A stretch of 64,000 nucleotides of DNA from Anaerolineales bacterium (GTDB taxonomy: Bacteria; Chloroflexota; Anaerolineae; Aggregatilineales; UBA2796), in the NCBI GenBank assembly GCA_015075625.1, contig JABTTZ010000003.1, positions 558,001 through 622,000 on the forward strand. Reading direction: 5' to 3'. The translations under genes were made by a program, and so were the position numbers. Under the pieces are notes generated by a model, which did not search any database, had not been told where the DNA came from, and saw nothing but the letters and a program-made list of their open reading frames with translations. Of this stretch, positions 26,114 to 34,257 are shown piece after piece (position 1 is the stretch's first letter; each line of letters begins with the position of its first letter).

Positions 26114-26203
26114 GCTCATTAAAAGGATATAAAAAAGGTGTCTGAACAAGAGACACCACAATGATTTCGGAAGCCACTGTGTAGAGAGCGCCTTAGAAGG
26201 GAA

Positions 26204-26791
26204 CTAACCCCCTTTTTCGGGAGCGATACTTGCCCAAAGGACACTGATTACGCCATGGATCAAGTCTTCCACAATAGGGATCGGCGCGTCTTGTAAAATC
26301 TCGAGCAGGCTCAAACTGGTTGCCGTGCCAAAAATCACTTGGGCTACTGCTGCGGGATCGCAGGGACGAAGGCGTCCGAGACTTACCTCCTCCCCAATGA
26401 AAAGCGCCAAACGAAGGGCATCGGTAAGGGCGACATCTTTCACGGTCTCAGCGTGATCGGGACGGCGTATCGACCACGCGATCATCACTTTAGGTAATCT
26501 TTCCCGCGTTGTGCGGTAGATATGATGGGCGATGTGCGCTAGGTTTGCTCTGAGATCACCCTTGCCAAGCAGTTTGTCGAGTTCGTCCACCCAAATCGCC
26601 GTTATTGGGTGATCGTTCATGGCGGCGAAAAAGAGCGCCTCTTTCGTGGGAAAGCGTTTGAAGATCGATCCTGATGAAACGCCAGCACGGGCGGCAATAT
26701 CGGCGGTAGATGCCTCGAATCCCTCGGCTAGGAAGATTTCGCGGGCAGCGGCTAGAATTTGGTTATCTGTGATTGTTTGTTTGCGTGCCAT
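26204..26791 (-). CDS. TetR/AcrR family transcriptional regulator
   Basis: About 195 residues from the ATG at 26791 ('MARKQTITDNQIL'). The N-terminal HTH is typical of the family: 'AAREIFLAEGFEASTADIAA' followed by 'RAGVSSGSIFKRFPTKEALF'. The C-terminal ligand domain is helical and not diagnostic. Family members repress neighbouring genes until a small molecule binds. A candidate operator sits 13 bp upstream of its start and another before the adjacent nitroreductase gene, pointing to autoregulation plus control of that enzyme. Confidence 0.88.
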   Translation of the reverse strand: MARKQTITDNQILAAAREIFLAEGFEASTADIAARAGVSSGSIFKRFPTKEALFFAAMNDHPITAIWVDELDKLLGKGDLRANLAHIAHHIYRTTRERLPKVMIAWSIRRPDHAETVKDVALTDALRLALFIGEEVSLGRLRPCDPAAVAQVIFGTATSLSLLEILQDAPIPIVEDLIHGVISVLWASIAPEKGG

Positions 26792-26804
26792 GTTTATAAT
26801 TATT

Positions 26805-26818
26805 GAGCAATCAATTAT
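26805..26818 (-). promoter_or_regulatory. Putative TetR autoregulatory operator
   Basis: Read on the minus strand this is ATAATTGATTGCTC, identical to the site before the nitroreductase gene. Here it continues as a small inverted repeat TTGA-TTGC-TCAA. Confidence 0.5.
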
Positions 26819-26891
26819 TTTTGTCAAGAAGGGAATTTTTCGCAGTTTTCAAAGGGAGATTGTGTGAGACAGGCTGTAGGCAAATTTGGTA

Positions 26892-26920
26892 TTGACAGAG
26901 ACAATCTGGCTGAGTATCAT
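26892..26920 (+). promoter_or_regulatory. Promoter of tRNA-Lys
   Basis: Consensus TTGACA (26892-26897), 17-bp spacer, TATCAT (26915-26920). The predicted start is about 5 nt before the tRNA. Confidence 0.8.
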
Positions 26921-26931
26921 GAACATGGTTC

Positions 26932-27004
26932 GCTTCCGTAGCTCAATTGGCAGAGCAGTTGACTCTTAATCAATTGGTTAGAGGTTCGAGTCCTCTCGGA
27001 AGCA
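26932..27004 (+). tRNA. tRNA-Lys (anticodon CTT)
   Basis: 73 nt folding as a full cloverleaf. The acceptor arms are GCTTCCG and CGGAAGC with discriminator A. The anticodon stem GTTGA/TCAAT encloses the loop CTCTTAA, giving anticodon CTT (reads AAG). The T-arm is AGAGG-TTCGAGT-CCTCT. CCA is not encoded. The 3' 42 bp are duplicated at 36759-36800, showing that the gene served as an integration site and was restored by the element. Confidence 0.97.
26963..27004 (+). repeat. attL: 42-bp direct repeat inside tRNA-Lys
   Basis: Runs from the anticodon loop to the tRNA 3' end and is identical to 36759-36800. The bases just outside differ at both ends. Confidence 0.92.
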
Positions 27005-27014
27005 TTCTCACAGT

Positions 27015-27044
27015 GCGGGTAAATCCAGGTTCGGGTTTACCCGC
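27015..27044 (+). terminator. Element-borne terminator-like hairpin after tRNA-Lys
   Basis: A 12-bp stem (27015-27026 with 27033-27044, one G-T pair) and a 6-nt loop are followed by ATTTGCTT. It may replace the tRNA's original terminator, now 9.8 kb away. Confidence 0.5.
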
Positions 27045-27062
27045 ATTTGCTTAAAAGGTCAC

Positions 27063-27959
27063 TCAATCAGCATCAGCACTACTAGAACGCCCAAACACGG
27101 TCTTTAAGGGGCTGTGAAGGTCATGCCGCGCCGCTATCTCATCACTATCATAAACCGCATAGTGCGCCGCCGTCGTAGATACGTCGGCATGACCTAAGAG
27201 TGTTGCCAGTGTTGCCAGATCGCCACCCTGTCTGAGGTATTCCCGTGCCGCAAAGTGCCGGAAACTATGGATATTATACCGCCCTTTGATCCCCGCCCGT
27301 TTTGCCAACCTCATAAGCAGTTGACGCAACCCCCAATAGGTCAGAGGATCACCCTTCGATGTACAGAAGAGCGCCACACCGTGTTTAGGGCGTGCCATTA
27401 GGTAGGTTTTCAGGACACTCATCGTCAGCCTTGTGTAGGGGACGGGGCGCTTTTTCCCAAACTTCTCTTTGACGATTGCCCGCCGCTTTGTCAGGTCAAG
27501 ATCGTCAATCTTTAGGGTGAGCAAGCCCCCCGCACGGATACCTGTGTCCGCCAACATGAGGATGATTGCCCTATCCCGCGCCCCGATCCATCCCCCACCA
27601 CACGCCTGATAGATCGCTTTTAGGTCAGCCGGGGAAATCGCTCTAGGGTGGGGTGTGGGGCGACCTGGTTTCTTAATCCCCCCCATTGGGTTCACCTTCC
27701 CTGTTTCCCGTTCAACCCATGCCCAGAATGCCCGCAAGGCTACACTGTAGCCTGATATTGTTGCCTTGCTCGCTGTTTTTGAGCGTAGGGCGATCATCAA
27801 TTCACGCATATCAGGGGTGCTGATCTGACCTACATTAACGTTGCCATAGTTATCAGAGAGAGGTTTCAACATTGCCCTATACCACTTCAGCGTTTTGGGG
27901 TCTGTGCCGTCCGCTTGCTTTGCCTCTAGGAAGTTCTGAATCGCGTTCATGGTCTTCAT
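27063..27959 (-). CDS. int: Tyrosine recombinase/integrase
   Basis: 298 residues. An N-terminal SAM-like core-binding domain spans about 1-95, and the catalytic domain about 105-285. The active-site set is complete: Arg142 in 'ADTGIRAGGLLTL', His231 and Arg234 in 'HSFRHFAA', His257 in 'LLGHADVSTT' and the nucleophile Tyr267 in 'AHYAVY'. It sits 58 bp inside attL and faces the tRNA, the usual layout for tRNA-targeting elements. It would carry out integration and, with a directionality factor, excision. Its start overlaps the methyltransferase stop by 4 bp. Confidence 0.95.
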   Translation of the reverse strand: MKTMNAIQNFLEAKQADGTDPKTLKWYRAMLKPLSDNYGNVNVGQISTPDMRELMIALRSKTASKATISGYSVALRAFWAWVERETGKVNPMGGIKKPGRPTPHPRAISPADLKAIYQACGGGWIGARDRAIILMLADTGIRAGGLLTLKIDDLDLTKRRAIVKEKFGKKRPVPYTRLTMSVLKTYLMARPKHGVALFCTSKGDPLTYWGLRQLLMRLAKRAGIKGRYNIHSFRHFAAREYLRQGGDLATLATLLGHADVSTTAAHYAVYDSDEIAARHDLHSPLKTVFGRSSSADAD

Positions 27960-28651
27960 TCTAACTCCCAGAGAGAATGCTGTATGCCAACCTTTGGTGT
28001 CACGAGCGCCAGCTTCTCATGAATCCCAGTGTTAAGGAGTTTCATGAGTTGAAGCCCGATGAATTGGGTGTATGCCGGGGGGATCGCCTCAAAAAGTTGC
28101 CGTTTATTGGTGATCCAATCAATTCCCATCGCCTGAGAAGCTGCCCTTTTGTTGGTCAGGTTTCCCGCTACAGACACATAGCCAGCCCCAATGCGTTCGT
28201 TTTTGCATGAGCAACGTTGCTTAGTTTTTTGGAGACGGACATTACTTTCAAACAAGCGATGTCTAAAAACCCCCAACCCGAACATCGTTCCACACAGGCA
28301 CAAGCCGCCTCGGATGGGCGACCCTTGCACATTCTCAATGATGAACGGTTTCCCGCTCGCCACCAACATTGCCTTTGTTTGGTGATATAGGTCAGGATAG
28401 ACCTTGCCCCATTTGCGGGCTAAAGCTGATGCACGACTGTAAACATGGCAAGGTGGGGAGGCATGGATCACGTCATAGCTTAGAAGCGCCTCATAATCCA
28501 TACTGAGGGCGTCCATTTGCAAAAAAGGGAAAGGATAATTGGGTTGCGGCTTAACATCGACACCTGTTACCTGAAAACCCGCCCGCGCATAGCCCATTGC
28601 CGCGCCGCCCCCCCCACAAAACAAGTCCAATAGTTTAAACCGGTTACTCAT
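27956..28651 (-). CDS. Orphan DNA cytosine-5 methyltransferase
   Basis: 231 residues, short for the family. The catalytic motifs are present: motif I 'LDLFCGGGGAAMGY' (SAM binding), motif IV 'HASPPCHVYS' with catalytic Cys68, motif VI 'IIENV', and 'FRHRLFE' (motif VIII). The target-recognition region is small. There is no restriction gene beside it, so protection of the element from host restriction or regulation is more likely than a restriction-modification system. It overlaps both neighbours by 4 bp and so belongs to the leftward operon. Confidence 0.88.
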   Translation of the reverse strand: MSNRFKLLDLFCGGGGAAMGYARAGFQVTGVDVKPQPNYPFPFLQMDALSMDYEALLSYDVIHASPPCHVYSRASALARKWGKVYPDLYHQTKAMLVASGKPFIIENVQGSPIRGGLCLCGTMFGLGVFRHRLFESNVRLQKTKQRCSCKNERIGAGYVSVAGNLTNKRAASQAMGIDWITNKRQLFEAIPPAYTQFIGLQLMKLLNTGIHEKLALVTPKVGIQHSLWELE

Positions 28652-29349
28652 GATTCCACCTCCGCATGAATCGCCGCACAGTGCCGACTATGCGCCCGCA
28701 ATGCGTTATCCGCATTCCGTTTGGTTTGGTACATCCCGTGCCACTCGCAGCACGGGCATTTTACGTGATAGGCGTCCGCTTCCTCCGTTTGTATGTTTTT
28801 TTCTAAGGGTACAACTTTCTCAACAACCATGAGCGCATTTGTCACGTCAGGGACGGGTATAGAGGGGGTTGTAGGGAGCGCATTATCATTGCGCTCTCGG
28901 TGCACCCCCCCTGACAAGGTGTAGAGCGTGGTAGACAGGGGTAACAGCGCGGGGACGATCCAGATTGCTGAATCTCTGAGAAGGGTCGCCACCCCGCCCC
29001 ACGACTGACGCACGCCGGGGGCAAGTTCCAATGCGGGCATGTGGTGGATCATGTATGTCCATTGGAGATAATATGTCGCAATGGCAAAGACAATGAACGT
29101 CACATATCGTGTTGGGGTACGTTGCCCCGCCCGTATTTCCGCGCTGGTGGCAATCTGTCCCACGTCCATAGCAAAAGCGATTAGGAGCGCTGGTATCAGC
29201 CAAAAAAGATAAGGGAGCAATCCATCTGTGTGAATATCGGGTTGCGCCCCCGTAAAGAGTGTTCCCAGACTCCATGTAGAGTGAACAAGTGCCGCGAGTC
29301 CCGTTGCCAAAATGAATGGCTGTTCAGTCAGATGTTTAGAGAGTTTCAT
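28648..29349 (-). CDS. DUF2637-like membrane protein with C-terminal zinc-finger-like motif
   Basis: 233 residues. Four hydrophobic helices fill about 10-150, with 'AMDVGQIATSAEIRAGQR' between two of them, as in DUF2637/SpdB-like proteins of actinobacterial plasmids and integrative elements. The C-terminus has a C2HC-type finger, 'CPCCEWHGMY' with 'HSRHC' about 20 residues later. Relatives are linked to plasmid spread or replication, but function is not established. It is the gene between primase-helicase and methyltransferase in the same operon and overlaps the latter by 4 bp. Confidence 0.6.
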   Translation of the reverse strand: MKLSKHLTEQPFILATGLAALVHSTWSLGTLFTGAQPDIHTDGLLPYLFWLIPALLIAFAMDVGQIATSAEIRAGQRTPTRYVTFIVFAIATYYLQWTYMIHHMPALELAPGVRQSWGGVATLLRDSAIWIVPALLPLSTTLYTLSGGVHRERNDNALPTTPSIPVPDVTNALMVVEKVVPLEKNIQTEEADAYHVKCPCCEWHGMYQTKRNADNALRAHSRHCAAIHAEVES

Positions 29350-29472
29350 GGTGTACCTTTTCTCTAAAGTGGCGCTAGTGGCGTATAGGGGTCATTTCTG
29401 GGTATTTCTCCTGTGATTTTTTTAATTGAGTGTAATTTCCCAAAAAGCCCCCTGATGCGCCACATGCGCCAC

Positions 29473-31677
29473 TTACTTTTTTGCGAGAGGGAGTCCAATG
29501 CCAAGCCAGGTACGAGTCCCCGTCGTTCCTTTATGGGGCTTGAATCCCCGTTCCTGAAGACGTAAGCCAAGTTGCCGCTTACTCATGGCACGCTCCCCAA
29601 CGTCTTCACACCATGAGGAATATTGTTTGTAGAGGGCATGGGCGGTTGCAACCGCGTTCGGGGAGAGTTCGCACGATTCACGGATGAACTCAGCAAGAAC
29701 GTCCATCTCGGAGCGGTAATCGGCGGTAGCTTCACGGATACGTTTGGGGTCATTTAGCCCATGTGCTTGCCATTTGCGGCAGCCATCAAGCGCCCAATTG
29801 AGTATCCCCGGCAATTCCGCCCGCAGCTTCTCAGTCAGGTTGGGATCGCGCCCTTCAGGGGGGATGGTCACGGTGAACGGGATCAGGCGAATCCGTCGCC
29901 AAATGCCTTCATCTGTCCCCTTCACAAGGGGCTTGTGATTACCATACATCCAGAGTTTGTGAGTTGGGGTGAACTCAAAAAACTCCTGATGCAGAAAACG
30001 GGCGACGATGCGATCTCCCCCGGTAAGGTCTTTGATCACTGCTTCTGCCAATCTCTGTCCTTCCTCAGTTTCACGGGCAACCACCATGCGCATCCCCTTC
30101 AACCGCGCCACATCATTTGGCACGCCCTTCCCTTCACGGTTCATGAGGGTCTCGGTAGGGGTTTTCACGGTGTATTCCCCCATGAGGCTGATGAGGGTTT
30201 CAATGAAGGTGGATTTTCCGTTTTTTCCCGTTCCTATCATAAAGAAAAGGGATTGCTCCCCCACGTCGCCCGTCAGGGTGTAGCCCACCGCCCGCTGGAG
30301 GAATTCAATCATGTCGTCATCCCCCGCCATGACGACCCGGAGGAACTTGACCCATGTAGCGCATGTAGCGCGGGGGTCATAATCTACTTCCAAGCGCCGG
30401 GAAATGAGATTTTTGGGGTCGTGTGCGGCGGCTTGCCCGGTGCGAAGGTCAATCGTCATATTCCGACAATTCAAAAGCCAATGATTCCCGTCTAGCGCAT
30501 CGGGCTTTACGGCAATCGTCTTTTCCGTTTTGCACAGGGAAATCATGTTTTCTAACCGTGAGCGCGACTCGCTGTTCAGAGCATGTTTCACAAGCGCCCG
30601 ACGCTCTTTATCGTCGGTTATGTCAGATGCTTCCCCATACATGCTCATAACGGTCTTTTTCGCCGCCCGCATGATCCCGCCCGTTTCATCCTTGCCCCAT
30701 CGTGTCCCATCCCAGACATACCATTGCCCATAGGCATTGACATAGCGCAAGCGCTCCCCGTACAGTTTGACCATGCGCCGGGCATTCCCTAAATCTGTCA
30801 GGTTCATGGTTTCGTCCAGAGAAGGTTGTTTGTCAGGGGTAGGGGATTTATCTTGCGAAAAGGCGAGCTTACGGGGCGTTGCCTTGCCTGACTCAATCCC
30901 CGATTTTATCGTCGCCGTAATTTCCGCCTCGCCTAATCCTATCGCCAGCGCCGCGCCTTCCAACGCCTTGAATACGTCAAATTCTCGGATCATCCCTGAT
31001 GGGACAAGTTGCCCCAAGTTGAATGCCGCCGTGTTTAGGGTGTTATTTCGTTCCCCCTCTTGGGCATTTATAAGAGTGTTTATTTCACGGTCAAAGGCGG
31101 CGGCAATATAGGCGGCGGGATCGCGTACTTCCTCCCCCGCCCGTCCCCCCTTCCCTTTTGGCAGGGCGGCGCGGCGTTCCTTCATCGTCAGAAGGTCTAG
31201 CAGCCAACCCGGAGCGGCGGCGGGGGCAACATCGTGTATCCATTTGTAGTGAATACCCGACGGGTGCAGTGAGGGTGGGGCGACCACATACCCACCATCC
31301 CCCCGAATGTCGCAACCGGGCAAGAGTCCCGTCCGATTCCCGATTGCCAGACCATCGGGGTAGGCAAAGTATAGATGGTAGCCCCGTGCTGTTTTGACGG
31401 TCATGGTCACGGGCAAGCCCCGCGCCGCCACGTCTTGATATGCCTCTTCGGTGTCGCAGTCTAAAACGAACATCCCAGACATTTTTCCAGTGACAATCCC
31501 GATGTTGGGGAGCGGCTCGCCCTGAAACCAGGCGATGATTTCAGCGGGGGTTGCCCGCCGTGTCCGCTGATAGGTTTTTAGATCGAATCCCTTGATGGGC
31601 GTCTTATCGCCCGCCGAAAGGGGAATCACTGAAAACCTATCAAGGAGCTTCGTGGCTGCGTACAAAACATGGTTCAT
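29473..31677 (-). CDS. Primase-helicase: AEP prim-pol plus D5/P4-type SF3 helicase
   Basis: About 734 residues from the ATG at 31677, with GAGGA 5 nt upstream. The N-terminus is a bifunctional prim-pol-like domain ('IPLSAGDKTPIKGF', 'FVLDCDTEEAY', 'GYHLYFAYPDG', 'DIRGDGGYVVAPPS'). The middle is D5_N-like ('WYVWDGTRWGKDE'), then an SF3 helicase with Walker A 'GTGKNGKSTFIETL' near 485, 'MRMVVARETEEGQRL' and 'HKLWMYGNHKP'. Such proteins prime and unwind DNA to start replication of phages, satellites and plasmids. It overlaps the preceding small gene by 4 bp (ATGA). Confidence 0.92.
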   Translation of the reverse strand: MNHVLYAATKLLDRFSVIPLSAGDKTPIKGFDLKTYQRTRRATPAEIIAWFQGEPLPNIGIVTGKMSGMFVLDCDTEEAYQDVAARGLPVTMTVKTARGYHLYFAYPDGLAIGNRTGLLPGCDIRGDGGYVVAPPSLHPSGIHYKWIHDVAPAAAPGWLLDLLTMKERRAALPKGKGGRAGEEVRDPAAYIAAAFDREINTLINAQEGERNNTLNTAAFNLGQLVPSGMIREFDVFKALEGAALAIGLGEAEITATIKSGIESGKATPRKLAFSQDKSPTPDKQPSLDETMNLTDLGNARRMVKLYGERLRYVNAYGQWYVWDGTRWGKDETGGIMRAAKKTVMSMYGEASDITDDKERRALVKHALNSESRSRLENMISLCKTEKTIAVKPDALDGNHWLLNCRNMTIDLRTGQAAAHDPKNLISRRLEVDYDPRATCATWVKFLRVVMAGDDDMIEFLQRAVGYTLTGDVGEQSLFFMIGTGKNGKSTFIETLISLMGEYTVKTPTETLMNREGKGVPNDVARLKGMRMVVARETEEGQRLAEAVIKDLTGGDRIVARFLHQEFFEFTPTHKLWMYGNHKPLVKGTDEGIWRRIRLIPFTVTIPPEGRDPNLTEKLRAELPGILNWALDGCRKWQAHGLNDPKRIREATADYRSEMDVLAEFIRESCELSPNAVATAHALYKQYSSWCEDVGERAMSKRQLGLRLQERGFKPHKGTTGTRTWLGIGLPLAKK

Positions 31678-31937
31678 CTTTTCCTCGCTGGGCGGATAAT
31701 GGGAATGCGATATTTTTTCGCCATTTCCCCACATGCCCTCGCCGCTCGGCGGCGGGCATTGGGGGCTTTTATGATTGGGTCCGGGTCTGTAAATCGATGG
31801 GTTAATTCAACTTCCCCTAAGACGAGGATTACAAGCCATGTGCTTTGATAGCCGCACGATTCTTGCTCATACGAGCAAAATCCTTTTGCGGCTATCTCTT
31901 CATCATCTATATGGAAAAGGGGAAGTTGGAAACTCAT
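31674..31937 (-). CDS. Small conserved-position protein of the replication operon
   Basis: 87 residues from the ATG at 31937, two bases after the exonuclease stop and overlapping the primase start by 4 bp. The tight fit on both sides supports a real gene; a longer frame to 32261 would run antiparallel-free through the exonuclease gene in another frame and is rejected. Sequence: 'MSFQLPLFHIDDEEIAAKGF', a VILVLGEVEL strand, and a basic tail ending 'RPARKR'. No family is recognised. Confidence 0.55.
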   Translation of the reverse strand: MSFQLPLFHIDDEEIAAKGFCSYEQESCGYQSTWLVILVLGEVELTHRFTDPDPIIKAPNARRRAARACGEMAKKYRIPIIRPARKR

Positions 31938-31939
31938 CT

Positions 31940-32485
31940 TTATCTGAAAATATGGTTCATGAGCGAGAGGGTCATTTGGCAATCGCCCAATGCTGAATGG
32001 GCATCTCGAAAAGGGAGACTTTGTTGGCGCATGGCACTTGTCAGTTTGTGCCAACGCCATGAACGATGATAATCGTTCCAATCCCCCAGATATTCCGCGT
32101 ATGCCAACATAGCGCAGTGGTATCGCGCTATGTCCCATGCTTCCTTTATTTGGTGTACCCCATCGGAGGACCGTAACATTTTCACATCGTATTGAGCGTT
32201 GTAGATGATTACGTCCCGCTCTGTCAGAATCCCCCGTATAGCCCCCCGAATTGCTGTCCACAAGGGAGCGTCCAACACATCCCGATCCGTTATCCCGTGT
32301 ACCGCCGCCGCGTCGTCAGGTATGCTGTACACGGGTCGGATACGGGTATTGAGTAGGGAATTTCCTAGATGGTCAATAATCGCTATTTCAACGATTTCAG
32401 ACCCGTACCCTAGCCCGGTAGTTTCGGTGTCCAAAACAATAAAGTTTTGGCTTTCCCAGACCGTCTTAAGCATTTTTAGAGACAT
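31940..32485 (-). CDS. DEDDh-family 3'-5' exonuclease (DnaQ-like)
   Basis: About 181 residues from the ATG at 32485, with GGAAGGTG 6 nt upstream; the frame is open to 32539 but that part overlaps the upstream gene. ExoI motif 'FIVLDTETTGLG' (Asp19, Glu21), 'AAVHGITDRDVLDAP', ExoII 'IYNAQYDVKML' and ExoIII 'AHSALGDCQMTL' give the full DEDDh set. Like DnaQ proofreading subunits it should remove 3' nucleotides using two metals. Its place before the primase suggests a role in element replication or recombination. Confidence 0.9.
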   Translation of the reverse strand: MSLKMLKTVWESQNFIVLDTETTGLGYGSEIVEIAIIDHLGNSLLNTRIRPVYSIPDDAAAVHGITDRDVLDAPLWTAIRGAIRGILTERDVIIYNAQYDVKMLRSSDGVHQIKEAWDIARYHCAMLAYAEYLGDWNDYHRSWRWHKLTSAMRQQSLPFRDAHSALGDCQMTLSLMNHIFR

Positions 32486-32882
32486 AATCACCTTCCAATT
32501 CATAGGTGTACACGTCATAGAGGTCACCTTCAGCCGCAATGTAAGCGTTCAGCGCCGTCATGCACGCCCGGAACGCCCGTTGCCAATTCAGTTCCCCCGA
32601 CAGAGAGAAATCTTTTTTTTGCGATAGTGCGATCAGCGTTTCCTGCGCTGATCGCCAGGCGGCGCGATACCCCGCCAGGCACTCAGGCGTATCGTAGGGG
32701 GCGACAAGCCAATCTTCTGCATCCTGCTCGTAGCCAAATGGGTACAACATCGGTAAATCCTCCACTTCAAGGACTCCAAAACTGACAAGACCTCCAGTCG
32801 CTTCAGTTAGAAGCTGCCCCTCCATGCAGGATGAGCAAAAACCGTTTAGACTCCCATCCTGACCGCATCGCTGACACTTCAT
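32466..32882 (-). CDS. Zinc-ribbon protein of unknown function
   Basis: About 138 residues from the ATG at 32882, preceded by GGGAGGA. The N-terminus holds a likely zinc ribbon, 'CQRCGQDGSLNGFCSSC'. The rest is acidic and aromatic ('VEDLPMLYPFGYEQDAEDWL', 'YDVYTYELEGDYV') with no known domain. Its end overlaps the exonuclease start by about 20 bp. First or second gene of the leftward operon. Confidence 0.65.
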   Translation of the reverse strand: MKCQRCGQDGSLNGFCSSCMEGQLLTEATGGLVSFGVLEVEDLPMLYPFGYEQDAEDWLVAPYDTPECLAGYRAAWRSAQETLIALSQKKDFSLSGELNWQRAFRACMTALNAYIAAEGDLYDVYTYELEGDYVSKNA

Positions 32883-32967
32883 AGTTCCTCCCTTGCTTTT
32901 GCCCACCCACGCCAACCCACAATCTCGCCCCTCACCTAGCGGATTATGGATTGGTGTGGAGGGGCAA

Positions 32968-33162
32968 CTACTTCTTGCGGGTCCTCACCAGCTTCGCCAC
33001 CTTCACTACTCGATACCCGTTGCGGGCAAGCCACCATTGGACGGACGTGTAAGACACGCCCAATTCACGCGCCGCCGCACGGATTGACCCGCCGCGCTCT
33101 ACTGCCTTTTTCAACGCTTGAATGTTCAATGTCTTTCCTGTCACTAGATAATCACGACACAA
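32968..33162 (-). CDS. Small helix-turn-helix protein, Cro-like position
   Basis: Up to 64 residues. 'LKKAVERGGSIRAAARELGV' and 'SYTSVQWWLARNGYRVVKV' form a clear HTH of the Fis/HTH_23 type. The start is uncertain: TTG at 33162, GTG at 33144, or TTG at about 33129 preceded by AGGAAAG. It is divergent from the XRE repressor across a region with operator-like inverted repeats, so it could be the early regulator that opposes the repressor. Confidence 0.6.
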   Translation of the reverse strand: MCRDYLVTGKTLNIQALKKAVERGGSIRAAARELGVSYTSVQWWLARNGYRVVKVAKLVRTRKK

Positions 33163-33237
33163 ATGGCGTGTCGGTGCGTATAAAAAATAACGCCATTTGC
33201 GTCATGAATAATATACGCCTGATATGGCGGTTGTGTC
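33155..33237. promoter_or_regulatory. Operator-like repeats of the divergent switch
   Basis: AAATGGCG (33161-33168) and CGCCATTT (33191-33198) form an inverted repeat 22 bp apart; a third site ATATGGCG lies at 33222-33229. GACACAA (33156-33162) and TTGTGTC (33231-33237) form an outer inverted repeat. The region lies between two divergent DNA-binding proteins, as in phage repressor/Cro switches. Confidence 0.6.
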
Positions 33238-33275
33238 AAGTGGTCAAATCAGGGTAATCTTTCTTAGGGGTAAAA

Positions 33276-33602
33276 ATGGCTCTCAGTGACAGGATAAAAA
33301 CTACCCGCGAACTGCGAAAACTTTCTCAACAGGATTTGGCAGATCGGACGGGTATAAGCGTTAGACAGATTCTGAGATATGAAAACGGGGATAGTGATCC
33401 TACCGCCGCCGTACTTTCACGGATTGCGCGGGAATTGGAAGTAAGCGCTGACTATCTATTGGGTTTTGTGGATAACCCTACTGAGCATGTCCGTGAAGAG
33501 GATTTGACACCCGATGAACGTGAGCTAGTTTTCGCATACAAAAACAAACGATATAAGGAATTAATTTTACTACTTGCCGGACTGATAAAGGGTGAAAATT
33601 AG
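33276..33602 (+). CDS. XRE-family repressor
   Basis: 108 residues. An N-terminal Xre/cI-type HTH spans about 1-65: 'LSQQDLADRTGISVRQILRY' followed by 'ENGDSDPTAAVLSRIARELE' and 'VSADYLLG'. A short helical tail ('EDLTPDERELVFAYKNKRYK') may give dimerisation. There is no peptidase domain, so release would not be by LexA-like self-cleavage. AGGGG lies upstream of the ATG. It probably keeps the element quiescent by binding the repeats directly upstream. Confidence 0.88.
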   Translation: MALSDRIKTTRELRKLSQQDLADRTGISVRQILRYENGDSDPTAAVLSRIARELEVSADYLLGFVDNPTEHVREEDLTPDERELVFAYKNKRYKELILLLAGLIKGEN

Positions 33603-33775
33603 CTTGATAAGGCGTCGTACAGCATTGCGCTGTGCGCTGTTTAGAGAGCGATACCATCTGACCAAAAGCAGTATTTCTGTATTCATGCACACATAGTAGT
33701 ACGCACGTTCTATATTTGCAAGTCATTTGAATAGGGGTAGAGTAAGGTTGTACCTCTGTATTGGAGGATTGATCC

Positions 33776-34015
33776 ATGACCCCTGAAACCATCCTAAAAA
33801 AATGCCCTGTATGTCAGGGCGAAAACCTTGTATGGGGCGTTGTTCCCGCTGTAAGCACGGCTTTTTACTTTCGACCTAGAGGGGCAAGTTTAGGGCAACA
33901 GGTCAAAGATTTGCTTAGGGCAAGCAGTCTTTTGGCATGGCGGAAAGGCGTTGATACATGCCTATGTCAGGATTGCGGCTATTTGATGCATTTTGCCGTT
34001 CTTCCCAAAAAGTGA
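33776..34015 (+). CDS. Small zinc-ribbon protein
   Basis: 79 residues with TTGGAGG upstream. Two Cys pairs, 'CPVCQGENLVWG' at 10-13 and 'CLCQDCGYLMHF' near 65, bracket a hydrophobic middle and fit a zinc ribbon. It is the second plus-strand gene after the repressor, 173 bp downstream. No function is recognised; similar small proteins are common in phage and plasmid accessory sets. Confidence 0.65.
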   Translation: MTPETILKKCPVCQGENLVWGVVPAVSTAFYFRPRGASLGQQVKDLLRASSLLAWRKGVDTCLCQDCGYLMHFAVLPKK

Positions 34016-34016
34016 T

Positions 34017-34250
34017 TTAAAGCTCCTGTTCTGTCTTTTTATCGCGGACAGACGTATCGTAGTGGGCTGTGGCGCGGTAAACAATCGTTTCTTTGACAAG
34101 TTCGTAGAGGCGTGCATTGAGTAGGTCTAGGCGCTCCTGATATTTTGACGCCTGATCTTGACGTTCCTTGCGCTCCTGAAACCACGCCATGATGAAGACG
34201 CCCCCTACCACGAAATTCGACGCGATACTGGCAATTTGTTCCGGTGTCAT
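34017..34250 (-). CDS. Small bitopic membrane protein with coiled coil (holin-like position)
   Basis: About 77 residues from the ATG at 34250, with AGGAAAA 4-5 nt upstream. One membrane helix ('SIASNFVVGGVFIMAWF') is followed by a charged predicted coiled coil ('QERKERQDQASKYQERLDLL'). It follows the collagen-repeat gene by 7 bp. Size, topology and place after a fibre-like gene resemble phage holin or BhlA-type proteins, but nothing in the sequence proves this and no endolysin is next to it. Confidence 0.5.
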   Translation of the reverse strand: MTPEQIASIASNFVVGGVFIMAWFQERKERQDQASKYQERLDLLNARLYELVKETIVYRATAHYDTSVRDKKTEQEL

Positions 34251-34257
34251 TCTTTTC

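Noticed and set aside
27956-28651. Restriction-modification system
   Set aside because: Only the methyltransferase is present; the neighbours are an integrase and a membrane protein, with no nuclease of restriction type.
31938-32261. Upstream extension of the 87-residue small gene
   Set aside because: It runs in another frame through the exonuclease gene, whose catalytic motifs are intact; an ATG at 31937 fits operon spacing better.
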